Assembly: GCA_013397455.1 (NCBI GenBank)
Contig: VYZB01000014.1
Location: 959,556-1,023,555 of the forward strand
Direction: 5' to 3'
DNA from: Crotophaga sulcirostris
Taxonomy: Eukaryota; Chordata; Aves; Cuculiformes; Crotophagidae
DNA: 64,000 nucleotides
The stretch's first letter is position 1, and every line of letters begins with the position of its first letter. Shown here piece after piece: positions 10,801 through 21,291 of this stretch. A program made the translations under genes and the position numbers. The notes under the pieces are model-generated. The model was not told where the DNA came from and ran no database searches. It saw only the letters and a list, made by a program, of their open reading frames with translations.

Positions 10801-13800
10801 CACCTTTTAAGTAAATTTCTACTTAGAATTTAATCATGTTAACTAAATGTAAAACCAAACACATTCTGAAACAACTGAGATATTAATCACACCCCACACA
10901 TCCCAAAATCACACCTTTTAATGCAAGTTCTACATTCAATTGAAACAACACTATCATCAGGAACACAGTTTCTATACAAGTTCATGAAAACAATGACACT
11001 GCTATAATTTACAAAATGAGAACTGGAATAAAATGACAGAAAGATCTCTAAAATATAAAGCAACAAACAAGCACAAACTTTAGCGAAAGACTTGCATGCC
11101 AATTTTGACCATCATCAAAACTTTAATTTCAATGAGATAGAAGGGATAAATTGCAAGCCTACAGTGAGACCTAAGACAGTATTCCAATAAAAATGTAATT
11201 AATTATTACTACAGATCATCATCTAAATAAATCCAATGATATGCCCTCATCACAACATTGCTGTACAAAGCATAGTGTATGCTTTGTGTACTTCATCATA
11301 AGGCAATGAATACTAAAATTAACAAATGCATCTTAGTTCAGAGTAGTTATTTCTCATTGCAGAAAGTGATGTATATTGGTCACCATTAGACTATGATTCT
11401 ATGTTAGTATGAAATGTCATAGATGAAAAAAATTTGTGAAGACATTTTGACTCCAGAACGGTATCACTGCGATCCTGCTGTTTGGAAACGGAGTGTGCCT
11501 TCAGCCTAGAAACACACACCAGTGAGCTCTGCCCCCAGTCACACCTGCTCATGGCTACCACCAAACCCAGCATCTCTTGTCCTTTAACAACCTCTTTCCC
11601 AGCCTCTTGCTTCCTATCTCCTTCACTCTTCCCTGTCCCATGACTCTTTCCTAGTCTCCAACTGGTTCTGACCACCCATAAGCTTCTTCTGTTGTTTCAC
11701 AATTCTTTTTCTTAGAGAAGACCTTACTGGGCCACAGTTCTCAGGGGTACAAACTCTTTAGCACCATCACTCCTGTCACAGTTAACACATGAAGTGTTTG
11801 AGTCTTGTAAAACACAGGCACAGCACATTCACTGGTTTTTATTATTATTATTAATGCTAGACAAACCAATGTTCTCCACAATGCTGGAGTTCCACCCCAG
11901 AAAGACTTAAGAGACTCCCAGGGTATGCAGCCACCTCCTCAGGGCCAGTCTTCCCTCGACTACAGAATGTTTATTTGCAAGGTTAGGTTTTACACCTCAT
12001 GCAGAATATTTAACCGGATCCAGAAAGCCACACTGAAGCACATCCATTTTTAATTAAAAACAAACTCTCTGAAATACCTCCATGGATATCTCCTGCTTCC
12101 CTCACCCATGATCACACAGAGAATAAAACCCTCTCCAAACAAAACACACAGTAAGGAACTCGCTGTTTCCCACTGCCCTTCCTGCATTACTCAAAAAATG
12201 TAACGCATTGTTTTAAATATGCACATCTCAGGTTTACAATGACAGGTATCCAACATCTCATGGGGAAGCTTATTTTGCCAATATTCACTTTAAAAATAGA
12301 ATTTACTTGCAGACCGCCCAAAATACAGATTCTTAAACACAGCAAATACACAACCCTTGATTTGAAGTCGGACAGACCTGAAATGTAACCTGCTGGTAGC
12401 AGTGAGTAACAGCCACAACAGTAGCTGCTACAGACTGGATATCACTACAGAACAAAGTATAGACTTATAATATATTCCTCTGAAAAAAAACTATGACAGT
12501 ATCATATATTAATGCCAAAAAATTTCAGAAAGCTATAATAATCTGTTTATAATTAATCTACTATAATCTCTAAGTACCTAAGTCTATGTAATATTTTGTT
12601 AGAAACACCAGTTCCTGCAGCTTAAAGGCAAACAAACTCTGTTTTGCTGAATTGGAGCCAAGGAGCTGCATATAAGCCTCCCACCTATTAGGCTGGGCAG
12701 GCTTCATTATTAATTGTACCTTTGAACTACCATTCCAACCACAATTTAAGCAGGAAGCTCATGTAGAAGAAAGCACGAAATAATGCTAACATTGCAAATA
12801 CAATTTAGGTGTCCAGAATAAAATATATCCATTAAAACTAAAAAAAAATAAAGCTGATGATCTTCTTTGTCTAGGGAACACTTTATTTGCATTACATGAA
12901 GTCTATAGTAACCTGCATTTAATTAACTACTCAAGTTAGTTTGCCTGATACAATGCTACTTCTCACAGAACATTGAACGCTGCCAGTGAATTGCATTTAG
13001 CAAAAGCACAAGTTGTGAACGGCAAAGGCCATGTTTATCAGTGAGAAAAACAATACATGTTTAGAAGATGCCATACAGCTATTAGGAAAGCCATTCCTGC
13101 TCTTTCCATTGCAGAAAAAGAAATCACAGTGGGAACACTAAGCTCAGCATATATTCAGCAGCCCACTGACCCAACATGCTATTAAATATGGAAGAGGCTA
13201 TTTCTGAACTTTTATTCCTCTTAAAGAAAGTTGTGATTTTTCAATGATTACAGGTCCAATGAGGAATGCAAGCACAAGCTACTTACTAGAAACAGCATAT
13301 CATCTCTGCACTCTGTATCTTCTACATCAAATGCATTTCTTTTGTAGTTTCCAATACATTCCTTTAGCCTAGAACTTCCTTCACATTCCTTAACATCTCA
13401 TCTGTTATCCCTCTTTCATTTTCTACAGCTTTCCTTCACCTGGCTGCCTACCTTTTCACCATGCCTATCTTTAAAAAGCTTCTCTCTGATCCTGAAAAAC
13501 TTTGCAAGTCTCCTTCACTACCCCTTTAAAGGCACAATCTGCTCTTTTTCTGGCTCCCTTCGACAGTATTCCAGCTTTGCCTTTGTGTGATAACAATCAT
13601 TTCTGACCTTATCACCAGGAGACAGAGTTTGTTGTTGTGGTATGGTTTATTTTTTTTTAAATATAAAATACGAGAATGAGAAAGGATTTTTGAAAACAAG
13701 AGCAAAAAATGGCTTGGTATTTATGATGAACTTGGGTTATAGTTGACCGCCAGCAGCAAACGGTGTCAATAAAGAGCAGGATTTTGAATACATACAATTT

Positions 13801-16677
13801 TTATATATATATTAAGGGCTCTAGCCATGCATGAAACTGAAAAAACAGAACACAGGCATTAAAATATTCAGAGAGGAAGCAGAGGAGTGTAGTGCTGATA
13901 GAGATTTCATGTTCCTAATAATCTCTGTGTTTCAGCCTGCTGGTTGCTGTGTTCAGCGCTGTGTGCAGGACTCCACACCTAAAAGCACAACTTCACAAAA
14001 GCAAAGGCCAGATGTGACAAGGGTCAGGGATCATCACAACCAGGTCCGAGCGCAAAAGAGTTGCAGATAATCTTACGATTACACACAACTGAAAGTGAGT
14101 ATTTCTCTCAAATTTGAATCTCCACACAAGCATAGAACTTAAGGATACTACACTAATGGACCATTTTAGCAACCCACTAGCAGATTCGAAGATGTATGGG
14201 GCTGTTCTCTGCAATTATTAAAAAACTGGAATACGGAAGAATATGCTGCAGTATTTTGTAGTTCAGCTGAATTTGTCCAGGTAATAGGTTTAGAGACAAG
14301 TACTTCCTTTTTATTTAAACATACCTTTAATGCTCAAATAACATATCACAAGCCAAGAACCAGCATTTAACTTTAGTTAATTACCCACAAAGTCAGAAAA
14401 TAGGTAGACCAATGTAGCCATCAAAGTCTACCATCTCCCTAGTCCCTGCTTTGGGATTAATCCTCACAGATTTATCATATAGCCCCTGGTCAATATAAAT
14501 TGGAAGCAAAGTGGGTGCTCTCCTGCAAAGGAGAGATTGGTTAGTATTTATTTAAGTCAGGAAGAATCAGAGGTCAGTGCTACTTTTAAATGGGAGAGCA
14601 GAGGTGACTTGGTGGCCTCAGCCTTCCTCTTCCCCTATTATCCTTGGTTCTGTAGACCCTGTTCATCTGGAATAAAGAGAAAAAAAATCACACTCCATTT
14701 CTGTTAGAAGATTATTTTTGCCACACTCAGAACTTGTATTTTTTAAAGGCATTTATTTCTGACCATTTTTCTCACACTTGTATTTGACTTCAGAACCCTC
14801 TCCCAGCCTCTGTATGAAAAGCAGGTTTTGGAGGACATGAGAAAAGCCTGGGATCATAAATGTAGACAGAGACTAACTATGAACATACACAGTTCAGTCT
14901 TAAAAGCAAGAACAAGAAGTTTGACCCTACTGCAATGCAAAACTGACTGGAACAAAAATAAGCTGTCCGATGAAGCAAGGCGGAGAAAGAAAGGAGGGAG
15001 AACAGAGAGAGAACAAGAGATGACTTCACCAGCAGCACTCAAATGGCCTGGAGTTAACGTGCCTCATTAATTATATTTATCATAAGAGAAGTAATACAAA
15101 ACAACAGTAAAGTGAGAGGGATGCCTACCATCAATAAGTGAAATGACAATAAAACAAACCACTTTCAATTTATCTTTACAGTATTTCCCAACACTGAGCC
15201 GCGTTAGATAACACTAGGAAGGGTTCACTGAACTGTAGAGAGAAACAGAAATTCAAAGTGACAGGAGAAAGTACTGTGCGTGACTCAGTTATAGAAGTTT
15301 AACATTTTTAAAAAGTCATCCTAGGTTTTTGGCCACGCACAACCTAAGCAATGTAAAAACTCACCTACGGTCTGAATTTTTAACATTTTATTCAGCTTTC
15401 ATTACTTTCATTTTGGTTTTTCAGGGCTGGGGAAGGGGAGTTTTTCTGTATTTCACTACATGAAATCCCATATACAAATTCTTTTTTTGCCCTATCTCTT
15501 CCTGCTTTCTGTACCTGGGTTCAGGCCACTGAGGGACCCAACTCAATGTCCACTGAAAAGATACAGAACTGATAAAATAGCAGGCTCTTTATGTTCTCTC
15601 TCTCCACAGACACAATATAGTGAAAATGTTAATCGACTCCACTCTGATGAGCATTGTGTCACAAAAAGTCCATCCCAGTTGCACTATTTTAACCTCTTAA
15701 GAGAAAATAAAGTGTGATTGGCTCAAAGTTCCTTTTAGCTCCTCTCACACCCCGCCATAAACCCATCACTGAAACAAAGTGCTAAAAGCAACTTCTTAAA
15801 ACACGAGAACATTTAATGTAAAATTTGGTATCCTACAGTATGTTTTGCTTGTTATTTTTAAAAGTATCTAAATTAAAAATTAATAAAGTGGTATTTTCAT
15901 TTGCTTTAATGACAACTTAACTCATTCAGAAAGGACAGGGAGTATTGTATGGAGCTCAGACCGCAAAGACTTACTAGAACTCGTTGAGATTTTCCCCAAG
16001 GAGTAGTGAACACTGCCTATTTCTCACCTAGCTACAATCATAACAAATCTGTTGCATTCCAAGTAGTTTGATTCTAGAGTTCTACTTTCTGTTTTTGAGT
16101 GAGAATGCCACTAACCTCTAACTGAGTTTTGCTGCAAAGTTATCATCTAGATAATGAAATCAAAGATTTGCAATTTATTTTCAGCTTCAAGGGAACTCAA
16201 AGCATTTTACTAACTCTTGTAAGCAGTGACCCTATTTTAAAAATATAAAACCTTCTCCTTTCTAAAACTGTAATCATACTGCAAAGTACTGTAATTTATT
16301 AGATAAACAATACTTTAACATGTCTTAAATGGAATACAAAAACAATCCTGATGAAACAACCAGTGTTCGTAAATACAAACTCTTTTCATTGGTGACCAAC
16401 AGAAAGCAGCCTCCTTTGGTTTCCTTCATCTGCAGAAGCAAAAAGGGATACAACCAGAAACTCCTTTTAATAAATTGTATCCACTAAGTATGGTTACTGT
16501 TCAAATTAATTCTCTTCAGATGCTGATCTTTTAACTACTAATGAAAGTTAACTGGATCCTTAAACTCCACCCACAGAAAGTGGGTAAAACAATTCCAAGT
16601 TTCTTCCATTTTAAAATCCCATAATGTACGGTTTTAGATACAAAATATGTTGGCATCCATATGAAGTCTTTATGATA
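7863..16677. other. long unique AT-rich stretch; no repeat family or firm gene
   Basis: This looks like ordinary intronic or intergenic DNA. Small simple repeats include (TTA)n near 11838-11852 and (TA)n near 13802-13811. A strong minus-strand donor (CTA|GTAAGTAG) at 13285 ends a frame reading back through roughly 37 open codons, but the sequence upstream has no pyrimidine-rich acceptor. A similar strong donor lies at 15972. A purine-rich tract occurs at about 14985-15021. None of these is enough to call a gene. Confidence 0.55.
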
Positions 16678-16977
16678 TTAAAAGTAAAAGCAAACCTTTT
16701 TAGCATGACTTCCTTTTGAAAAATCACCTGTCACACTGAACCCTATTCTCTGTACGAAATGATACAACACAAGCGATAACATATTTGAATTATAACAAAA
16801 CCAATAAAAGATTGGTTTTCTATATTTTATTGCTTTTGATATTTCTTTAGCAATCATCATTGCGGTCTGTCTAAACAATTCTCTGTGCATTGACATTCTC
16901 AAGAATGTGTTTTCATCATAAAGTTCGACGCTGTCATTAGATTTTGCAAAAGGCTGTACTTTACAGTTCCTCGCCAT
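16678..16977 (-). CDS. 99-codon open frame with strong start context, unknown
   Basis: On the minus strand an ATG in good Kozak context (GAAATGG) is preceded by an in-frame TGA. It opens 99 codons beginning MARNCKVQPFAKSNDSVELY. The first half is mixed and hydrophilic, like a soluble protein, while the second half is more hydrophobic and tyrosine/phenylalanine-rich, like random AT-rich translation. No domain is recognised and no splice site or promoter fixes it. It could be a decayed retrocopy, an exon with flanking intron, or chance. Confidence 0.15.
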   Translation of the reverse strand: MARNCKVQPFAKSNDSVELYDENTFLRMSMHRELFRQTAMMIAKEISKAIKYRKPIFYWFCYNSNMLSLVLYHFVQRIGFSVTGDFSKGSHAKKVCFYF

Positions 16978-17566
16978 TTCTCACACCTCACTGCACCACT
17001 GGGATGTGAATGCAACAATTTTTACATCTGTCAGCTTTAGTTATATTTACTTGAATGCAAGCATTAGTAACAGATTACTGGGAGTCTGTAGAGAGATGAT
17101 GAATTACTTATGTTCTTCTTAACCAACACTGGAATGGGACCATAGCTTACCACATTCTCTGCTAAGAAAGAACCCATCCATAAGCCATAACAATCTTCTA
17201 CAAACCTTGAGAAACTCAGCTTGTGAAACACAGTTATTCAGACCTCATTATTTCAGAGTTGATATTTTACATACCAGCTCTTAAAATACCTTTTGATTTC
17301 CTACAACTGTTTGGCAAAAAACTTATTTGATTGTCAATAATTTGAGATAGAAGTAAAAAATGTACTTAGCCTACTCTAAAGCCTACTGCTCTTCATATTC
17401 ATCAACTAGTGTACAGAGGCTCCATATACAGGGTTTTTCACCCCTTTTACACTCAGACAACTGCTTCTATCATGGAACCTTGTCAACAGAGGAAGGCATT
17501 AGGGAATTTCTATTGTACGCCTTGAGGTGAATGGAACACACATTTGTGCACACAGTCCACACTCAC

Positions 17567-17637
17567 TGTCCCTTCCCCGAAGAGGGTCTTTTCCCCATAA
17601 GGCTCTGCGGAGACGAAATGGAATCACCAAAGGATAC
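17567..17637 (-). CDS. putative 71-bp exon-like segment
   Basis: A textbook acceptor (GAAGTTTTTATTTGCAG) and a good donor (GGACA|GTGAGTGTG) on the minus strand bracket 71 bases with three CpGs in a CpG-poor neighbourhood. Two frames are open: one reads VSFGDSISSPQSLMGKRPSS and the other YPLVIPFRLRRALWGKDPLR. That prevents a choice from openness alone. It lies upstream (minus sense) of the 7862-1775 exon chain and could belong to it. No family is recognised. Confidence 0.22.
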
Positions 17638-17895
17638 CTGCAAATAAAAACTTCAGTCTCCACCACAGGGTGGGAAAAAAGCATGCTCCAGCACAATGAC
17701 ATCATTCTAGCAATAGAAAATGGATATACATATACTGAAGGGAAAAAAGTATCTATTTTAGAAGACTGGCTGTTATGACACTGACAAATAAAGGTCTCTG
17801 ACTTCTAGAGTTCAGTTAGACTCAAGTCCCAAACTGCCCACGCCCAAACCCTGAAATTACACACATTTTTTCAAACAAACCTGTTTTTTTATATT

Positions 17896-17910
17896 TATAT
17901 ATATATATAT
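17896..17910. repeat. (TA)n microsatellite
   Basis: A short uninterrupted TA run within a longer A/T-only tract (17883-17910), followed by a few CA steps. Confidence 0.9.
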
Positions 17911-18624
17911 GCACACATACACTCTTACATTTACATAACACTCTTCATTAAGAACAGTGATCTTCTACCTATTTATATTTCAAAACATCAGTGTATTTAT
18001 GCTAGAAAGCTCTCAGGTACGACATATGAAATACTATGGGGAAAAAGCCATGAATAAATGTTATCTTAAGGTTCTTTAAATCTCAACCAATTAAGCCTCA
18101 ATTGTCAGAGAGTGCAACTGCTTTGTAAGCTTCTCACAGATATGAAAAGCCTCCTCATTTATTCATGTCATTGGCGAGTTCTACTCCAGGGACGGCTGCA
18201 GTGAGGTACCTCCACGTTTGGGAGCAAGTGTCATTTCTATGTAGCCTAATTCCTGAAATGTTCAGAAGAACAAAGGAAGATTTTGACCCAGGGAGAAAAA
18301 AGGCATGACAAGTTGAACATCAAACAAGAAACATTTCTTTAATGTCTACCCGATAGCTGTGGCTTTTTCCTCTGCAGTTGCACTGCTGATTCTAACAACA
18401 AAAGTAATAATGGTCATCGTTTAGTCTACACAGACAGTAATGAGGCAAATCAAAATCAAGCATGAATATACCTGGCTGACAAAAGGGTTTAAAAGCAGAA
18501 AACTAAAATCATCTGGAAAGATCAAAAGTGTGATAATTGCTTTCTACACTAGGCCGGAATGGTATCACAAGAATAGACAGTTTCCTTCTTTACATCTGAT
18601 CTTTCAGTTCAGCCCTACAATAAC

Positions 18625-18882
18625 ACGGCCACCCACACCACTGCTGAGTCATGCGGGACCCTCATCATTCCCACAAAGCCCCTGCTGCGACCGCGGCATA
18701 GGTTTCTCTCTGGTAGGGTCACTGCTTACCCAGCAATCTGTAAGAAGGAAGGGCCAAGTCAGGTGCAAGACCTGCCATCGCACCACCCTCCTTGTCCCAG
18801 AAACGCGCTCTGCACCCATCGGCCAGCCTTGGGAACCGTGCCTGCTCCAGGGCTCTGCCCCTCTTACCCAAGAAGCAACGGT
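18625..18882. other. CpG-rich patch
   Basis: About ten CpG dinucleotides occur in roughly 260 bases, including GCGACCGCGGC-type and ACGCGC stretches, in otherwise CpG-depleted DNA. Minus-strand splice-like sites occur inside it: a superb acceptor CCCTTCCTTCTTACAG and two GTAAG donors. It may be an unmethylated regulatory element, a GC-rich exon cluster or a decayed mobile element. The sequence alone does not decide. Confidence 0.45.
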
Positions 18883-19925
18883 GTCAGTGAAGCACCTCCA
18901 ACAAATGATACCTGTGAGCCAACCTGCTCCTCACCCACATCATCTGTCCACTTGGGAACTGGGCAGCAGTGACAAGGAATGGGATCTTATTCAAATCTGG
19001 TTAGGATCAGTCTGAAGGAGCTGAGCAGACAATGCTAGCAATTAGCTTTGGTTCTCTGTAGCTGAGATCCTCATCAAAATACATCAAGCTTATTCAAAGC
19101 CTTTAATCTGAAAGCTTCTCTTCATACAGAGATGAGACTCCTTTGAAAATGGACTCAAGAACATAGACATTACATCTGCAGTCGTTCTGATGTGATGCTC
19201 TCTGCAAGTCTGCACGCAGCAACAGCCCCCACAAGGCCAGCATAAATTCAGGTCTAGGCTCAAGCTCTGTCGCTAACCCCCTAACTACTGAAAACATCTT
19301 GAAGGAAGATTAATTCTGTGTAAAAAGTGTTTTAGAACAATTGATCTTTCAGGGAAAAGGAATTTGGGAGGAAACTCAGGACATAGATCAGATATATAAA
19401 TAGCATCTTTGTTCTTATGAAGAAAGACACTATCAGGACAAATTTATTGGCTAATTAAATTCAGTGCCCTATACAATAAAATTCTTAGTCACGTTTACTA
19501 AACATATCACTATCAGTGCCACAGAAACCACATCAGCTCATTTCAACATAGCAATGATAGATGGTATCTAACAAGCTGAATTAATCCTGCAACAAGAGCA
19601 AAGAATTATTTTTATTAGCAGTTTACTAGAAGGGCTTAAGAAATACTTTTCCAAGAGCTCACCGTTCCTCAACAGCATTATACACAGATCACCTAATGTG
19701 GAAGTTCTCATACCTACAGCTTGCAGACTAAATGCTACTGCACAGTTTTAAATGAGCAGGACAAACACAGTGCATTTTATTTACAAGCATATTGGTACAT
19801 AAGTATTTGCTTACCACTAAGCATTCCTACAGTCACAGGCAAGAAGGAAAAACTAGAAGTGAAGCATCTACCACAAACTAAAGACAGTTAAAATAAGACC
19901 ACACACACATTCTTCATTATTTTAC

Positions 19926-20158
19926 TTGATGATATTAATCTGAATGCAAAAAGAGTAGATACTGAATTTTGTTTCCTGATTTGTAGCAAAACAGTATGGT
20001 TTTCCATCAGTGGAGTTCGGTTCATCTTTTAAAGTCATTCTAAATGCAAAGGTCTGCAGACAACAATTTGTAATCAAAAGTGTATCAAAGGACACTTCAC
20101 TGTTGCTACACGAAATAGTTTCTGTAACTGTCACATTGTCATCACAAATCTGGTGCAC
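19926..20158 (-). CDS. putative 233-bp exon, cysteine-rich ectodomain-like
   Basis: On the minus strand a weak to moderate acceptor (TTTTACAGACATTAG) leads into an open frame from GTG CAC CAG. It ends at a possible donor CAA|GTAAAA just before an in-frame TAA. The translation begins VHQICDDNVTVTETISCSNS and has several cysteines (about residues 5, 17, 32, 33, 55, 69) and two N-glycosylation sequons (NVT, NST). That resembles a secreted or extracellular domain. The length is within the chance range for this window, and no family is recognised. Confidence 0.22.
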
Positions 20159-21242
20159 CTAATGTCTGTAAAATTAGAACACCTCACAGACAGTAAATAT
20201 CTTACTTTTACTCAACTTTTTGCCATTAGTACTTAGTGCTTCAAGAAACTTTTCCTACGACAATGCTCTACCCAGACAAGAGTCATCCAACTTTCCTGAT
20301 ACATGTGTATTTTAAAAAAATTGTTTTTTTCTACTAACAAGGAAACAGTCCATTAAAAAGTGTGAGTGAAGGGGAATGGAGAGGGGGGAACAGAAACAAC
20401 TTAATTTTTAAACCTAAGGATAAGATCAGTTCCCCTTGTTGTTTTCAAGCATCTCTTTACCCTGGGAAGTACATACCTGTTTACTCCTCTGTGTCTTATG
20501 GCAGGGGGAAGAAAAGAAAAAAGAAAAGAATCTTTAGGGAGATGCTGCCAAGAAGTCGAGAATCTCAAAGGCTACATTAATCAAGGAAAATCGAAGCTTT
20601 CAACACTTCACAACTTTCACACTGAAAAAAAAATGTCAAGAGAATGAAAAAAGCACTCTTCCAAGAATCCTGAAGCCCCTTAAAGCAGATTTTTAAGAAC
20701 AATAAAATCTACGAGCAATAATATTCACAGATAAACCATTTTCCTTATGTCACATTCATTCTAAGAACAAAATAGTCTCTGGAAGAGTGACTTGGTGGTC
20801 AGCTGTCAAAATGAAATTTAATTTAACAGTAACAATAGGCAGGTATGTCAGTCTAAGTACTCAATAAAAACCATGAAGCTCTCCCTGAATGAAATGGTTT
20901 TAACGTAAGTTGTATCTGTAATAAAATTTTAGATTTTCATCTCTGCAAAGAAGTACTACAGAACACTTTCTTCTTCTTATAATTTTTAAAATGCATAAAT
21001 TATGAAAATTACCAAGTGGATTTTTTTTCTGAAAATTACTATTTTTCCTCTATTTATGCATATATCTTTGTAAAAGGTACTGGTGCTTTTTTCCAAAACT
21101 AAACCAACTGCCTAGACAGTTCAGAGCACATTAACTTCTTGGCAGACAGCAGCTGCTTTGTTTCTATTCTGTAGAAATATAGCAGAAAAAGTTCCTAGCT
21201 AGGCTCTGAAAGTCACTCCAGTAATTTGCTGGCATTTGTCTT
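20159..21242. other. unique AT-rich sequence, nothing firm
   Basis: A polypurine tract (about 20502-20530, plus strand) forms a long pyrimidine tract on the minus strand ahead of a microexon-like 18-base segment (20494-20477) with a GTATGT donor. It is too short to call as a gene. The rest is plain. Confidence 0.5.
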
Positions 21243-21291
21243 GAGCAGATCTCCAGGGTCCCTTCCAACCCAAACTATTCTATGATTTTAT
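21243..21291 (+). mobile_element. CR1 LINE 3' tail (about 50 bp)
   Basis: Only the extreme CR1 3' end remains. The segment CCCTTCCAACCCAAACTATT followed by CTATGATTTTAT matches the CR1 terminus 'cttccaacc...attctatgattctat' in the plus orientation. Severe 5' truncation is typical of CR1 insertion. Confidence 0.85.

Larger units (their letters stand above)
16978..19925. other. unique sequence with a CpG-rich patch and a (TA)n run
   Basis: The stretch holds a putative 71-bp exon-like segment at 17567-17637, a (TA)n run at 17896-17910, and a CpG-rich patch at about 18625-18882. A 191-codon plus-strand frame crosses that patch but shows no domain-like pattern. The remainder is plain AT-rich DNA. 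Confidence 0.55.

Noticed and set aside
13285..13420. About 37 open codons ending at a perfect GTAAGT donor (minus)
   Set aside because: The sequence upstream is purine-rich with no credible acceptor, so exon status cannot be supported.
16187..16250. Possible MIR-like fragment (CTCAAAGCATTTTACTAACT)
   Set aside because: Only one short block resembles the family. The rest does not align.
18440..19015. 191-codon plus-strand frame as a gene
   Set aside because: It begins in AT-rich DNA and owes its length to the CpG/GC-rich patch with few stops. There is no motif, promoter or splice support on that strand.
20477..20494. 18-base minus-strand microexon-like segment after a long pyrimidine tract
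   Set aside because: Attractive splice context, but six codons give no test of coding. The pyrimidine tract is simply a purine-rich simple sequence on the other strand.
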